Counted from the stretch's first letter, positions 10,061 to 22,725 are shown. The stretch: DNA of 64,000 nt from Hofstenia miamia (GCA_900660155.1 CABFPE010000042.1:1862007-1926006); one strand, 5' to 3'. Notes: generated from the sequence alone by a model not told the origin. Numbers and translations: made by a program.

Positions 10061-10249
10061 TGTCATGCTGTTGATGTTATAGAATTTCCTTACCTGGGAA
10101 GGCACTCTTACTCACTAAGTGGGATAAATCCAAAAGGCGTCTTCTCTCCTGGTGGTTTTCTAAGATTGTGCTTTTAACTGGGGAGAGCAGTCCAGTAATC
10201 TGCATTGATGTGAAGTCTCTGTGGACAATGCTGAATAGTGAAAATAAAA

Positions 10250-11570
10250 TCATTTAGATACTTAATCCAATGGACTTGTCCCTGGAAAATTTCTTCAACC
10301 AAGCTAGTGCGGAATTGTCAGTTTGCAGAGAGAAGTCACTGCCAAGGATGAAAAAACGGAATTTCTTCAAACTTTCCACCAATGCTAGCATCTCAGATTT
10401 TGTGGTGCCATAGTTCTGCTCAGCTTTTGACTGAAATATTGGATCAGGCATTCAATACCATCAATAACTTGGCTGAGGAATCTGCTAATTGTGACCAAGC
10501 TGGCATTGCAGTCAATGATGAATTCTTTCAAATAGTCCAGAGTGTTAAGGCTGGGAATTTTCCTCAGTTCTGATTTGACGGCATTGAGCTCCTCTTACTC
10601 AGCCCATGTCCACTTAAACACCATGGTGCGCCATAGTAGATTAGAAATACGTTTTATTTGACCAGCTCTGATATAAACACACCATAGTAGTTCAGAAAAC
10701 CCATAAGGCATCGAACATCCTTATGAGACCATGGAGTTTCAATCTTTTCCAAATGGTCTTTAGCGTCATTTCAATAACTCTTGCAAAAAGGTGATGCAAG
10801 GCTACAGAAGAGAACACTTGTTTCCACTAGTGTGTAGGCCAGATTTGTACAGAATACTGAGGGTTCTGCCAAGCCTTTCTAGATGTCCAATATGCCTTAC
10901 ATAAATTGAGGCAAGTGAACAATTTGTATCAACTGGCATCATATATAAGATATTCAATACAAGGAAGAGGATATGCGTCCTTTATCATGACATTGTTTAA
11001 CTTCTGAAAGTCCACACAGATGTGGTACTTATCACCCTGCTTAATGAAAACAGTGGGCACTGCATAAAGACTATTGCTGCCCTGGATTATGCCACTTTCT
11101 ATAAGATCACTTAAGATTCTTTTATATTTTTCCCAGAGGTTTTCCAGATCTTGCCTAACTAGAAGGCGGATGGGGCAAACATGCTTAGTTACAATTGTTC
11201 ACCAACAGCCTGGCCAACACTGATTGAGCCATAATTAAAAACTTCATGGTGTTGTCAAAGCAAATGAGAGAGAGATTCACATTCTTGAGGACAGAGGGGG
11301 GTGTGTCCTCTCAATGACAGGAGGAATCTGGACTGCATTACTTGGTTCCACTAAATCTTGTATTGCTGTTAGAATGGGCAGACAAGCAGCAGCTTTCAAC
11401 TCTAAGTGAACTGGAGTTGCAATAATTATCAATTTAGTAGGGTCTATTTTGACCAATGAAGTAGAGCTATTTAGCACAGTGATGCAAGTTTTGCCATTCA
11501 AGATGTGACAGAGATCTGGGGAGAAGTTAACTCCAGCAAAACACTTTGCTTTACACCTGAAGACCATGAT
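10250..11570 (-). pseudogene. protease-RT linker, RT and RNase H of fragment D
   Basis: The ORF at 11567-11277 (FRCKAKCFAGVNFSPDLCHI, SLVKIDPTKLIIIATPVHLE) covers the linker between protease and RT. RT traces continue to about 10600. RNase H lies at 10451-10254. No QLKG-type motif was recognised in this linker, unlike in C and H. It is a fossil. Confidence 0.6.
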
Positions 11571-11931
11571 ATTGCCTATATACTGGGAGTCTGTTGTAAC
11601 TGCTACACGTCACCAGTGTTGAGGCTTGATGAGTACTGGCTTGAGAAACTAGCAAAACATCCTGTTTGGGACGGGTGGTAAGTTCCTGCCTGTGTTCACT
11701 TTCACAGATGGAAATCATGTTGCTTCAATAATCAATAATGCAGGAATTCTGCTCAAGGAAGTCGTTGCCCAGGATTATATCATATGGCAGCAGCTAATTG
11801 CAATTATCAATAACAATCAAATCTACTAAGAACAATTCTTGAGGAATGCATAGTTCCAAATTTGGTACACAAACCTTTAGAGAGATTGTGTTCCTGGAAG
11901 CATCCAACAGGCGTGCAGTGGACAGAAATAA

Positions 11932-13056
11932 TGTAGCATCTGCTACCAGGCTTCAACAGAGAGTTAATTATTCTTTTACATTATTATTTCCTGTTGGGTG
12001 TGAGTAGGGATGCACTGATATTAGTTCTTTACTCCGACATGAGATACATTGTTATTAACTTGTATAAATTTCAAGTAACCCAATACTATTTAGGTATGCT
12101 TTTGTCACAGTTCCTCTCCATGATTCTACTGTGGCCTCCAGCTGACTCTGATCTCTGAACCAATCCACATTTATGCACCTCTGTTGTTGATTGAGTAGCT
12201 CCAAGTCTCAGCTCAACAAAGAAATTTATGTGTTCCCTATCCTAACTCATTGCAGCTCTCAAGGCTGGATGTAAATGACTTAAACTCAATTTGTAATGTG
12301 TAATTTTGTACTTTGCAACCTGGCAATGTTACTAGCTGCTTAATAAATATTACTTCTGCCATTACCAAAAACTATTGGCTTGAATTAACATAGATATATA
12401 AAGTAAATAGTTAATTGCAGCTTCCTACTTTACATTTAGATAACACTACATGCATGGTCTATTTATCAGTCTATTTATAGATCACCTAATTAGACAATGT
12501 AATCTAGATATAACCTATGGTATGCTACCTAGCCTTATCTCTGATAGTAAATTAATTAATACATGCAAACAAATGAATCAATAGTCAGCTATTTGTACAC
12601 CTAACGTAAATGCAAGATCAAGGACCCTCGAATTACTCCCAATGTGTGTCCAAGCCACTACTACTGCATCTAATGTTTAGCTCAACATGATTTATAAATA
12701 AGCAAACCAAATAAAATGTAAAGATAAGTTTTTTGAAGAATTTACTTCAACAGTTTACAAATTGATTCTCACTCTATTTATAGTTAAATTCAAAAAGTAC
12801 CTGTCATTCAAAATTTGAATTTATTCATCTGCCAAAATGGCTAAAAATAAAGAAGCGTTTTTGCCCCATTTGTTTAGTCAAATTATTTGTTGACAAGTAC
12901 TAATTTGCTATATTGTTTCTTAGTTGCATATTACAAACATTATGATGATAACTAAATTTGAATTGTTTATAATCAATAAATAATAATTTGATCTTAATTC
13001 TGACTAATCATCTAATCTTCTCTTCTTAGCAGCATTATGTCTTGGATTATGCTACA
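11932..13056 (-). repeat. LTR (family A), full length 1.1 kb
   Basis: The ends are TGTAGCAT and ATGCTACA, a perfect 8-bp inverted pair. The interior aligns by eye with the LTRs at 28257-29378 and 38595-39744; shared words include AAGTACCTGTCATT-like and TTTGCCCC stretches. It stands directly downstream of extension E, so it is E's 3' LTR. It lies against the protease region of fragment D. Confidence 0.85.
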
Positions 13057-15143
13057 TGTACTGCTTGTTCTCCTTGGACTAGTTCATCAGCTTTTCTAAT
13101 TATTGTTTCCACATGGGGATTGCTCCAGCTTGTAGTCACAAATTTGGGTTGTTTTGTCATCTTGAGTACCACCTCTCTTTCTGTTGTTATGGTGCTATGA
13201 TAGCATAAAAACATTGCCTCTTTGATGTTTTCTGAGATTGGTGTTATCTCTCTGAGTTCATTCATTTTGGCTGAAAATATGTCATAAAATTTCCTGTAGA
13301 GATGTATGCCCTTTATCACTATCATTAATGTCATTTGCACATCTGCTCTACTTGTATGCGCCATTTCTTCACATATTGTTGTGTTCAGATAGAAAAATGT
13401 GAAGACTTTCCTGAGGCTTCTTGTGTTTGCTACGTCTTTGTAGAAAAAACTTATGTTCTCTTTAATCTCTTCTTCTGTGATCATTGTTGGGTCGTTCTTG
13501 TTTAACCTCATCATTGTTACTATTTCCACACACTTAGTGACATTGTAGAATCAGTATTTTTTGTCTCACTGATCTAGCCAGACCACATCATTCACTCCCA
13601 AAAATAGCATTATTTCCTTCATTGTTTGTTTGTCTATTTCATCTTGTAATTCCTTTAGTTGCTCATTTATTGGTTTCCCTTGTGTATTTAGATGATAAGG
13701 AGTTATTGATCCTTCAACATATACTCTTTCTTTGTTGTTGGTATTGAGCATTATCTCTTTTGTTTTCTTGTAATCTTCTCTCTCAACTATTGCCTTTGCT
13801 CCTTCTTTGGTATTCACATAGGTCTTATATTCATGTAAGAAGGTTTTCCCTATTTTTACGTTTTTCAGTATTGTCCATCTTGGGAGTACCATTGGGATGG
13901 AGACTATCTCTGGTGGAGTACAAATGAGGATCTTAGGTTTTATCTGTTTTTCTATTTTTCTGTAGTCCTCTGATGTTGTTGGCGCCATTGCCAGTCCAAT
14001 CATGGTTGGTTAATTCATTTTACTATCTTTCAATGTGTCCCAAAAAATTTATGCTAATCCACTTCTGGTCATTTTTATCTGAATTTTCTAGTTTATTTCT
14101 AGTTTCAAAGTGATGCATTCTACATTCACCACTAGCTGGTTACATGGTTTCAGCATTTCTTCTAGTTCTGTTTTCGTGAATGCTTCTGTGAACATAAGTT
14201 TCATTGATGAGACCATTTGCTCTTCTTTCACATACTGGTAGTTTCTGGAGTGAATTTCCTCCTACTCTTTTGTTATCTTTATCTCAACCAAATATCTTTC
14301 ATCATCCATGGTGATTCATTCCATTGTGTGTTCTGGTGTGGAGGCTCCCATTTCTCTATATTTATTCTATCAATTTGTTGTTGGGTTTTCAGGGATAGGA
14401 TTAGTTGTGTTGATGTTAATAGTTCCTCCTCCTCCAGAATTTCTTTCTCTTTCTTGGTCATCATCTATGTTTATCCTGTTGCTGTGCCTTCAATGATAGT
14501 ATTAATTGTGTTGACATTAAATATTCTTCCTCCTCCAACATCTCTTTTTGTGTCTTGGTTGTCATTTCTCAGACTTCAACAGGTTCTGTTATACCTCCTC
14601 TCCGCATCATTTCTGCGCTCTTAATGATTTTTATGAACATGCAGCAAGGGCTCTCTTTTTCATATCTTTTCATGTCTTGTTCAAGCACTTGTTGTATGTT
14701 TTTGTCTTTCATCATTTTTGTGATCTCCTTGGTGTTGGAAATTTTTCTCTTTATGATCTTTTTGGTTGCTAAACAAGGTTCTGTTTGGACCTGGCTTGGC
14801 TGCATTTCTGATGTAGCACCCCAAATATATTTTCTTATGGGTTCATCAAATATTTTTATATCTTCTGGCCCAATTCCTGTTATGTTTGCCATGTCTGCTG
14901 TTGACATTCTTCCCATCAGACTCTTATTGACTATTTCCTGCTAATAAATTTCTCAATTTCTTGCATTGGCTTCTTTAGTTTGTCAAGGGATGTCAATTTC
15001 TCTATGTGTCCTTTGAGTAGCCAGTTTTTCTTTTGAGTGTTTATTGGGCACATTGCTATTTCATATTTCTTTGCCTTTGTTAGTTTGTGTTGGCCTGCTC
15101 TTGAGATTGGTAATTGTAATCCTTGCTCTTGTGTTGTGAATAT
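13057..15143 (-). pseudogene. post-integrase extension, C-terminal half (element E)
   Basis: Minus-strand pieces at 14916-14569, 14464-14279, 14003-13566 and 13529-13047 match the C-terminal half of the conserved extension. Recognisable words, in order, are TADMANITGIGPEDIKIFDE, RKYIWGATSEM, PEIVSIPMVLPRW, YVEGSITPYHLNTQGKPI, GVNDVVWLDQ, NISFFYKDVANTRSLRKVF and AHTSRADVQMTLM. The upstream half is replaced by the LTR of element F at 15144. Function is unknown. It is a fossil. Confidence 0.75.
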
Positions 15144-16161
15144 TGTAGAATCAATCCGCTGTTAGTGTGTCACTTGTAGAAAAACTATTACTTTTCTTAG
15201 ATAAAACAGTAAGTGGAGTTGGCAACTTTCCAATTCTCTCCTTGAAAATAAGTGTTTGGTTTATTAACTTAATTTAATATACAGGAGCCCTTTTAGCTAC
15301 TTAACTCACTCCAACTTATTTAGATAAAGCAGAGATAATGGAAGACAGGATCGACACTCAAAGGTAGACATGCATATCCAGGAACACATATACCAGCTGC
15401 ATCTTACAAATGGAGCCGCTGCTGTGAGGTAGAAACCAACAAAGGAATTGTTATGTGAATAGCAAACTCAGTGTGATGGGATTTGCAACTACTTTAGAAT
15501 TTAGTGCATTGATTGTTTTTGTTATTATGAATTTGTGTAAGAAATGAAGTAATGCAACCAAGATGCTGGAATAGCTTATTATGAAGCCTTACATGTAATA
15601 ACCCTACATATATAGAAATAAATAATAGCCCACGATACATGTAAACAATCAATGCCGCCTGCAGAAAAATATAAACAGAAGTCGGCCAGAGGTCTACAGT
15701 ACGAAACAATGAGCAACTTGCTGTGACTATTAAATAAGCTATATGTAATAGAATATAAAGATACAATCTAAATAACCATCTAAATGTAAATACTATTAAA
15801 TCACCAATCATCATGTAATGTAATAAATAACTGAAGTTCATCAATGAGAGAGTTAACATGTAAAACATAATAGCTGCAATCATAATAACAGGCAAGCAAT
15901 GACAAGTAGGAAAGCTATAATGATAAAAAACTCCTACACCTATCTGTAACCTAAGAGCACACAAGGTAACTACAGCTGTCGCCCTCCCCGCTGTGGAATA
16001 GCTATTAGGAGGCTGCTCCAGCATACCTTTAACTGGATGTNATCCTATCATGTTTTTACATTTTAATCATTATAATCATTATAAATATTTTTAGTCTTTG
16101 TTTCATTCATCCTTTCCTCTCATCTTGACCACACATGATAGTTTTGATGGATTATGTCACA
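15144..16161 (-). repeat. LTR of element F
   Basis: On the minus strand it starts TGTGACATAATCC and ends GATTCTACA. It is related to the solo LTR at 52612-53824: both share GGAGCAGCCT, a GCGGTAGCTGTAG-like stretch and ATAGCTTTCCTA. It lies just downstream of F's extension, so it is the 3' LTR. The adjacent purine-rich GGAGTGGGAG could be the polypurine tract. It is nested in extension E without a clear target duplication. A single N is at 16041. A 185-codon hydrophobic reading frame inside it is not a gene. Confidence 0.75.
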
Positions 16162-17895
16162 CTCCCACTCCAGCATAGCTAATTAAGGATGACCACTCAT
16201 TCTCCATGTACCATTTCTGCTGACTTCTTGATTATCTTGTTTGCTTCTTTCATCTCCCAGCTAGTTTTTTCATACGACTCTTCCTTAGTGATTTTTAACA
16301 TGACGTCTTTTTCTGTAGTTAACATCTTTTTGTGTCCTAGAAACGATGGGTTCTTCAGAGATTTCACTATTGTGCACATGCTGCATAGCTCCTTTAATTT
16401 CTCATTGAATATTTTATAATGTTTTCTGTAGAGTTTCATTCCTTTTATTGCTATCATTAGCGTCATAATTGCGTCGATTCTACTTGTATGTGCTAGATCT
16501 GGGTGAATCATGGTGTTCAGATAGAAGAATTTGTAAGTTGATCTTAATGATTTCAATATTGACGCCTCGTCATAGAACACACTTATATTTTCTAAAACCT
16601 CTTCTTTGCTGATGTTTTCTGGTTCGTTTTTTCCCATTCTTACAATGTAATGATTTCCACTCTTTGCATTATGTCATAATACCCATACTGTGAGCTCCAG
16701 AGTTCTCCCCATACGATGTCGTTGATTCCTGAAAACAATATTACTGTTTGTGTGGATCTTTTTTCAATTTCATTGCGGACTTCTTGATCTGCTTACATAT
16801 CAGTTCTCCTTCCTTGTACAAATCATATGGCATTACTTGTCCTTCTATGAAAATTCTCTCTTTGTTATCGTTCTTTAGTAGGAGTTCCTTCAACTTTTTA
16901 TAATGCTCATCATTAACAATCTTTTCTGCTGCTTGTCTATTGTTAACATACGTATTTTCTTCATGCCACATCACTTTGACTGCCTTTTTATCTTTTAGTC
17001 GCCAAGTCAGTAGCAACATTGGTATGAAAATTGTTGGTGGCAGTGTACATTTCAAAATTGTTGTCATCATTTTCTCTTCAATAGCCTCATATGTACCTTG
17101 CATCTCTGCTGTTGTAGCCATCCCAAATGTTGCAGGATAGTTATTATTGGATTTCTTAATGTTCTCCCAAAAAATGTCCATTAATCCATTTTTCATCAAA
17201 CTCTGCGCAGTTTTGGGTTTTATTACTATCTTTGAGGTAATACACTTGATATCCACTGCAATTTGGTTTTGAGGTTCCAATAATTCATCAATTTCTTGTC
17301 TTGTAAACGCCCCAGTGCACAGTACTTTAATTAATGATTTGGTCTTGCATTCATAAACCTCGCCAAATATTCTCTGTACTATGTTGTTTTTCCATTCTCT
17401 TCAGACCGTAATTTCTACCAATAACTTCTCATCATCAGTATCAACCCATGAGAGCTCACTGGGTTCTTGTTCACCCCATTTTTCTAAGTTAACTTTATCA
17501 ATCACTCTTTGAGTGTTGGGGGTCAGAGTGATATCAGTAGATTGCAACAACTTTTCTTCCATTAGCATCTCCTCCTTGCTTTTGCTCACCATTTCAATGA
17601 TTTCAATAGGACAATTTTCCTTCTTTTCACATTGTCTCAGATCGCTTAATAATTTTGGTGTACGCACACTGGGGATAGTTCTTCAAATATTTTCTTATTT
17701 CTTTTGTAATCAAGTTATGTACTCTCTTTTCTTTCACCGCTTTTATTGTTTGTAGCATTTGTGCATGCTCTCTTCTTATTAGGTTGCGCGTAGTGAGCTA
17801 TGGTTGACATTTGAGTGCTCTCAGTTTTGTATTAGAAGTTGCACCCCACATGTACTTTTTGGTTTTGTCTGTTAGTATTTACACTTTGCTTGGAN

Positions 17896-19645
17896 AGTGT
17901 ACATTTCAAAATTGTTGTCATCATTTTCTCTTCAATAGCCTCATATGTACCTTGCATCTCTGCTGTTGTAGCCATCCCAAATGTTGCAGGATAGTTATTA
18001 TTGGATTTCTTAATGTTCTCCCAAAAAATGTCCATTAATCCATTTTTCATCAAACTCTGCGCAGTTTTGGGTTTTATTACTATCTTTGAGGTAATACACT
18101 TGATATCCACTGCAATTTGGTTTTGAGGTTCCAATAATTCATCAATTTCTTGTCTTGTAAACGCCCCAGTGCACAGTACTTTAATTAATGATTTGGTCTT
18201 GCATTCATAAACCTCGCCAAATATTCTCTGTACTATGTTGTTTTTCCATTCTCTTCAGACCGTAATTTCTACCAATAACTTCTCATCATCAGTATCAACC
18301 CATGAGAGCTCACTGGGTTCTTGTTCACCCCATTTTTCTAAGTTAACTTTATCAATCACTCTTTGAGTGTTGGGGGTCAGAGTGATATCAGTAGATTGCA
18401 ACAACTTTTCTTCCATTAGCATCTCCTCCTTGCTTTTGCTCACCATTTCAATGATTTCAATAGGACAATTTTCCTTCTTTTCACATTGTCTCAGATCGCT
18501 TAATAATTTTGGTGTACGCACACTGGGGATAGTTCTTCAAATATTTTCTTATTTCTTTTGTAATCAAGTTATGTACTCTCTTTTCTTTCACCGCTTTTAT
18601 TGTTTGTAGCATTTGTGCATGCTCTCTTCTTATTAGGTTGCGCGTAGTGAGCTATGGTTGACATTTGAGTGCTCTCAGTTTTGTATTAGAAGTTGCACCC
18701 CACATGTACTTTTTGGTTTTGTCTGTTAGTATTTACACTTTGCTTGGACAAATACCTGTCTTGTTTGCGAGCTCTATTACACTAGGTCTTCCCAATGTGT
18801 GCTGTTGCATCAATAATCTCGTGAAGTGTTTTTTGAATCTCTGTTGTACTTTCTTTGTGGGGGATAGTGGTAATATCTCAACATTTTGTAGCAACCATTG
18901 TTTGATGTTTGTGGGAATTGGTGCAACTGCTATTTCATATTTCTTCTGTCGAGCTATTTGTTGTTGCTCCTTCCTCATCATAGGCAGTACTATTTTGTTG
19001 TTGTATGTCAGTGCAATCACTAGTACCCANTTCCATTAGCATCTCCTCCTTGCTTTTGCTCACCATTTCAATGATTTCAATAGGACAATTTTCCTTCTTT
19101 TCACATTGTCTCAGATCGCTTAATAATTTTGGTGTACGCACACTGGGGATAGTTCTTCAAATATTTTCTTATTTCTTTTGTAATCAAGTTATGTACTCTC
19201 TTTTCTTTCACCGCTTTTATTGTTTGTAGCATTTGTGCATGCTCTCTTCTTATTAGGTTGCGCGTAGTGAGCTATGGTTGACATTTGAGTGCTCTCAGTT
19301 TTGTATTAGAAGTTGCACCCCACATGTACTTTTTGGTTTTGTCTGTTAGTATTTACACTTTGCTTGGACAAATACCTGTCTTGTTTGCGAGCTCTATTAC
19401 ACTAGGTCTTCCCAATGTGTGCTGTTGCATCAATAATCTCGTGAAGTGTTTTTTGAATCTCTGTTGTACTTTCTTTGTGGGGGATAGTGGTAATATCTCA
19501 ACATTTTGTAGCAACCATTGTTTGATGTTTGTGGGAATTGGTGCAACTGCTATTTCATATTTCTTCTGTCGAGCTATTTGTTGTTGCTCCTTCCTCATCA
19601 TAGGCAGTACTATTTTGTTGTTGTATGTCAGTGCAATCACTAGTA
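17896..19645. other. duplicated segments at N joins (assembly artefact likely)
   Basis: Positions 17896-18750 repeat 17042-17896 (about 855 bp). Positions 19031-19645 repeat about 18413-19028. Each copy begins just after a single N (17895, 19030), and the copies look identical by eye. The same block is therefore present two or three times within F's extension. Confidence 0.8.
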
Positions 19646-20163
19646 CCCACATTGCTGTTCTCTCTCTAATTTCTGGTGTGTTGATCTCTTCAAACATTTG
19701 TGTCTTAAAATTTCGTTTGGCTTCCATTTCATATGCCCATCTAACTTCATATAATATAGCTTCTGTGCTTTTGTGGTATTTCTTTGTTGGCGATCTTATG
19801 TTGATCATCAGCGATTCTTCATGGGTTGGTTTATCTGCTTTGATTTCTGACCATACCATTGCTATTTTCTCTAGATGTTCAGGAGTTTGGTTTAGACTAC
19901 ACTTTAGGAATATGTTTCCAGTTTCCTCCAAATTCTTGGTTATTCCTAACAACTCCATCATCTGTGTTTGATAGCACATATCTATCACGATTTTTGGTTC
20001 TACCATAATTCTTTCCACCAGGGCCATTTCATTGATTTGGAGATCCACCTTTATAAGCTCTGATATTTTAAGTGCTCCACTATTCAATGTAAATAGGTTA
20101 TCCAGTTTAATTTCCATTTCCTTTATACCTTTAGGCAGTTCATCTTCTTTCTGTGTAACAACT

Positions 20164-22083
20164 ATTATTACTCTCATTTTATTTTTCTTGGCTATTTTTA
20201 GAGTTTCTTCTATATTAGACTGAAGCCTCTTCGATGCTATTTCAGTATCTTTTACAAAGTATACTATCATGAGATGCTTTTTGTCCAAGTTTACTTGTTT
20301 GCATTCAGATATAATCCTTTCTCTGTTTTTCATTAGCTTCTGCACATCTTTCATAGTGAACTGTTCGTCGAACATAATGTGGACTGTGCTTTTAAAATAC
20401 GGTCTATTGAATTGCTCTTTCATGTCTCCTGTGTATGCTATTATTGTGTTGCATATAGGACGGTTCTTCTTGTCAATCACTATTGATTGCATAGCTTTCA
20501 TTCTCTTTGGTGGACGTGTTGTATCTCATTTTCCTATTTGCTATAAAATAGGGGTGAATTCATTATTTCCCTATTTTTGTTATGCGACTTTCCCTTTCTT
20601 CAGATCACAATGATTTTGTTGTAGTTGATGTTTGCAGGTATGAAAATATTCCTGAGCTCGTTGTCATGGGGAGTGAACTCATTGACAGTATTTGCAATGT
20701 ATCCATATCTGAGTCATCACTTATCAGCTGCGTTTCCCAACTTTCCATAGCTACTGATGGTGTTTCCTCACTGCCCTTTAATTGGCTTTGAGTACTTGTA
20801 GATGCTATTTCCTCTTTGCCCTTTAATTGGCATTGAGTACTACTGGATGTCAAAGGGGAGTGTGCATAATTTGGTATTTCCAACCTCACGCCCTTTAATT
20901 GGCGATCAGTATCTTGTCGATGGCCCTCATTTACCTGCCTGCCCGTTATTTGACATTTGGTAGAGGGTGATTTCTCCTTTATTGTCTCCATCCTCATACC
21001 CTTTATTCAGTAATCAGATTGAGGAGACCTCCTTCTTATTCTTCTTCTTTTGTTTGTTGATGTCATATGCTCCGTCGTCATACCCTTTAATTGGTAATCN
21101 TATTACTCTCGTTTTATTTTTCTTGGCTATTTTTAGAGTTTCTTCTATATTAGACTGAAGCCTCTTTGATGCCATTTCGGTATCTTTTACAAAATATACT
21201 ATCGTTAGATGCTTTTTGTCCAAGTTTACTTGTTCACATTCAGATATATTCCTTTCTCTATTTTTTGTTAGCTTCTGCATGCCTTTCATAGTGAACTGTT
21301 CATCGAATATAATGTGGACTGTGCTTTTAAAATACGGTCTATTGAATTGCTCTTTCATGTCCCCTGTGTATGCTATTATTGTGTTGCATGTGGGATGGTT
21401 CTTTTTGTCAATCACTATCGGAATTGCATAGCTTTCATTTTCTTTGGTGGACGTGCTACTTCTTATCAATCTTTTGGTTTCCGGCGACAAATTATTGTAT
21501 GAGTTATATCTCATCTTCCTGTTTGCTATAAAATAGGGGTGAATTCGTTCTTTCTCTATTTTTGTCATGTGACTCTCTCTTTCTTCTGATCGCGATGATT
21601 TCATTGTAGTTGATGTTTGCCGGTATGAAAATATTCCTGAGCTTGTTGTCGTGGGGAGTGAACTTGTTGATGGTATCTGCAATGTATCCATATCTGAGTC
21701 ATCACTTATTGGCTGCATTCCCCAACTTTCCATAGCTACTGATTTTGTTTCCTTGCTGCCCTTTAATTGGCTTTGAGTACTTGTAGATGCTATTTCCTCT
21801 TTGCCCTTTAATTGGCATTGAGTACTGCTGGATGTTGAAGGGGAGTGTGCATAATTTGGTATTTCCAACCTCACGCCCTTTAATTGGCGATCAGTATCTT
21901 GTTGATGGCCCTCATTTACCAGCCTGCCTGTTATTTGACATTTTGTAGAGGGTGATTTCTCCTTTATCATCTCCATCCTCATACCCTTTATTCGGTAATC
22001 AGATTGAGGAGACCTCCTTCTTATTTTTCTTCTTTTGTTCGTCAGTGTCATATGCTCCATCGTCATACCCTTTAATTGGTAAT
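20164..22083. other. near-duplicate block pair at N 21100
   Basis: Positions 21101-22083 repeat 20164-21099 with scattered single-base differences, more than in the other N-join duplications. They could be two haplotypes placed in series, or two element copies merged. A smaller pair, 22129-22431 and 22433-22735, is joined at N 22432 in the same way. Confidence 0.65.
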
Positions 22084-22560
22084 CAGACTGTGGAGCTCTT
22101 CTTCTCACTCTCTGTCTCTTGTTACTAGGCAGTGAATTCTCCATCGTCATGCCCTTTAATTGGCAATCAGATTGCAGAGACCTAGTTTTACTGGTGGAGC
22201 TCGTCAATGTTTCCTCTGTCCTCACGTCCTTTATTTGACGATCAGATTGCGGGGTTCTCTTCCTTCTCACTCTTCTTGATTTCATTGGTGATCATTGTTG
22301 TGTCCATTTCATGTTTCCTAAATTCAGTTACTAAATTAATATCCCATATCTCAGGGTCATATTTTGTTTTATTTCTCACTGCCCTCTGGGGCATTATTCT
22401 TCTTTCAAGTTCCAGTACCCCTTTCTCTGGTNGTGAATTCTCCATCGTCATGCCCTTTAATTGGCAATCAGATTGCAGAGACCTAGTTTTACTGGTGGAG
22501 CTCGTCAATGTTTCCTCTGTCCTCACGTCCTTTATTTGACAATCTGATTGTGGGGTTCTC
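20770..22560 (-). repeat. QLKG-type repeat array in the extension linker
   Basis: A DNA motif close to CCCTTTAATTGGC recurs about a dozen times. It is read on the minus strand as S-x-x-Q-L/I-K-G (for example QSDCQLKGMTMEN, QSDYQLKGMTMEH, DTDRQLKGVRLE, STQCQLKGKEE). Spacing is about 15 to 35 residues in a Ser/Thr/Arg-rich linker. Some copies come from the duplicated blocks; about eight are independent. Equivalent arrays occur in H, I and the inverted-repeat copies. Confidence 0.75.
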
Positions 22561-22725
22561 TTCCTTCTCACTCTTCTTGATTTCATCAGTGATCGTTGTG
22601 GTGTCAGTTTCATGTTTCCTAAATTCAGTTACTAAATTAATATCCCATATCTTGGGGTCATATTTTGTTTTATTTCTCACTGCCCTCTGGGGCATTATTC
22701 TTCTTTCGAGTTCTGGTTCCCCTTT

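Larger units (their letters stand above)
8828..11931 (-). mobile_element. divergent Ty3/gypsy pol fragment D
   Basis: The minus strand carries, in order, the protease C-terminal end (LLPYDIILGNDFL near 11780), RT (about 11230-10600), RNase H (10451-10254: SKAEQNYGTTKSEMLALVESL, DNSALAWLKKFS) and integrase (10058-8840: zinc segment, then core, then HHMYLLNNGRVTHFQQLKR). It is clearly more divergent from C, H and I than they are from each other. No gag is present; an LTR abuts its 5' side at 11932. The pol tail runs to the LTR at 8827 with no post-integrase extension between them. It is a heavily broken fossil. Confidence 0.8.
16162..22725 (-). pseudogene. post-integrase extension of element F
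   Basis: A long region follows integrase that is not gag, pol or a recognisable envelope. From its start it shows: an RNKTKYDPEIWDINL segment; a charged linker with repeated QLKG motifs (about 22560-20770); an alpha/beta-looking block in the 382-codon frame 20501-19353 (CNTIIAYTGDMKEQF, STVHIMFDEQFTMKDVQ, KKHLMIVYFVKD, KMRVIIVVTQKED); an ELANKTGICPSKV segment; and the conserved C-terminal block at 17280-16197. No signal peptide or membrane span is visible. The single-N duplications inflate the length; subtracting them leaves about 3.8 kb. Function is unknown. Confidence 0.7.

Noticed and set aside
10382-10573. Plus-strand 63-codon frame
   Set aside because: It is antisense to RNase H and RT of fragment D.
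15494-16051. 185-codon hydrophobic reading frame, looking like a multi-span membrane protein
   Set aside because: It lies wholly inside the LTR of element F, crosses an N, and the homologous solo LTR at 52612-53824 does not keep the frame. AT-rich LTR sequence read on one strand gives such frames by chance.
18665-19971. Plus-strand hydrophobic frames up to 228 codons, possible envelope or channel
   Set aside because: They are antisense to the extension of element F, repeated identically with each duplicated block, and absent from other copies.
20770-22560. CRISPR-like or satellite array because of regularly recurring 13-bp units
   Set aside because: Units are too short, spacers are unequal and coding, and the motif is in frame with the extension protein.
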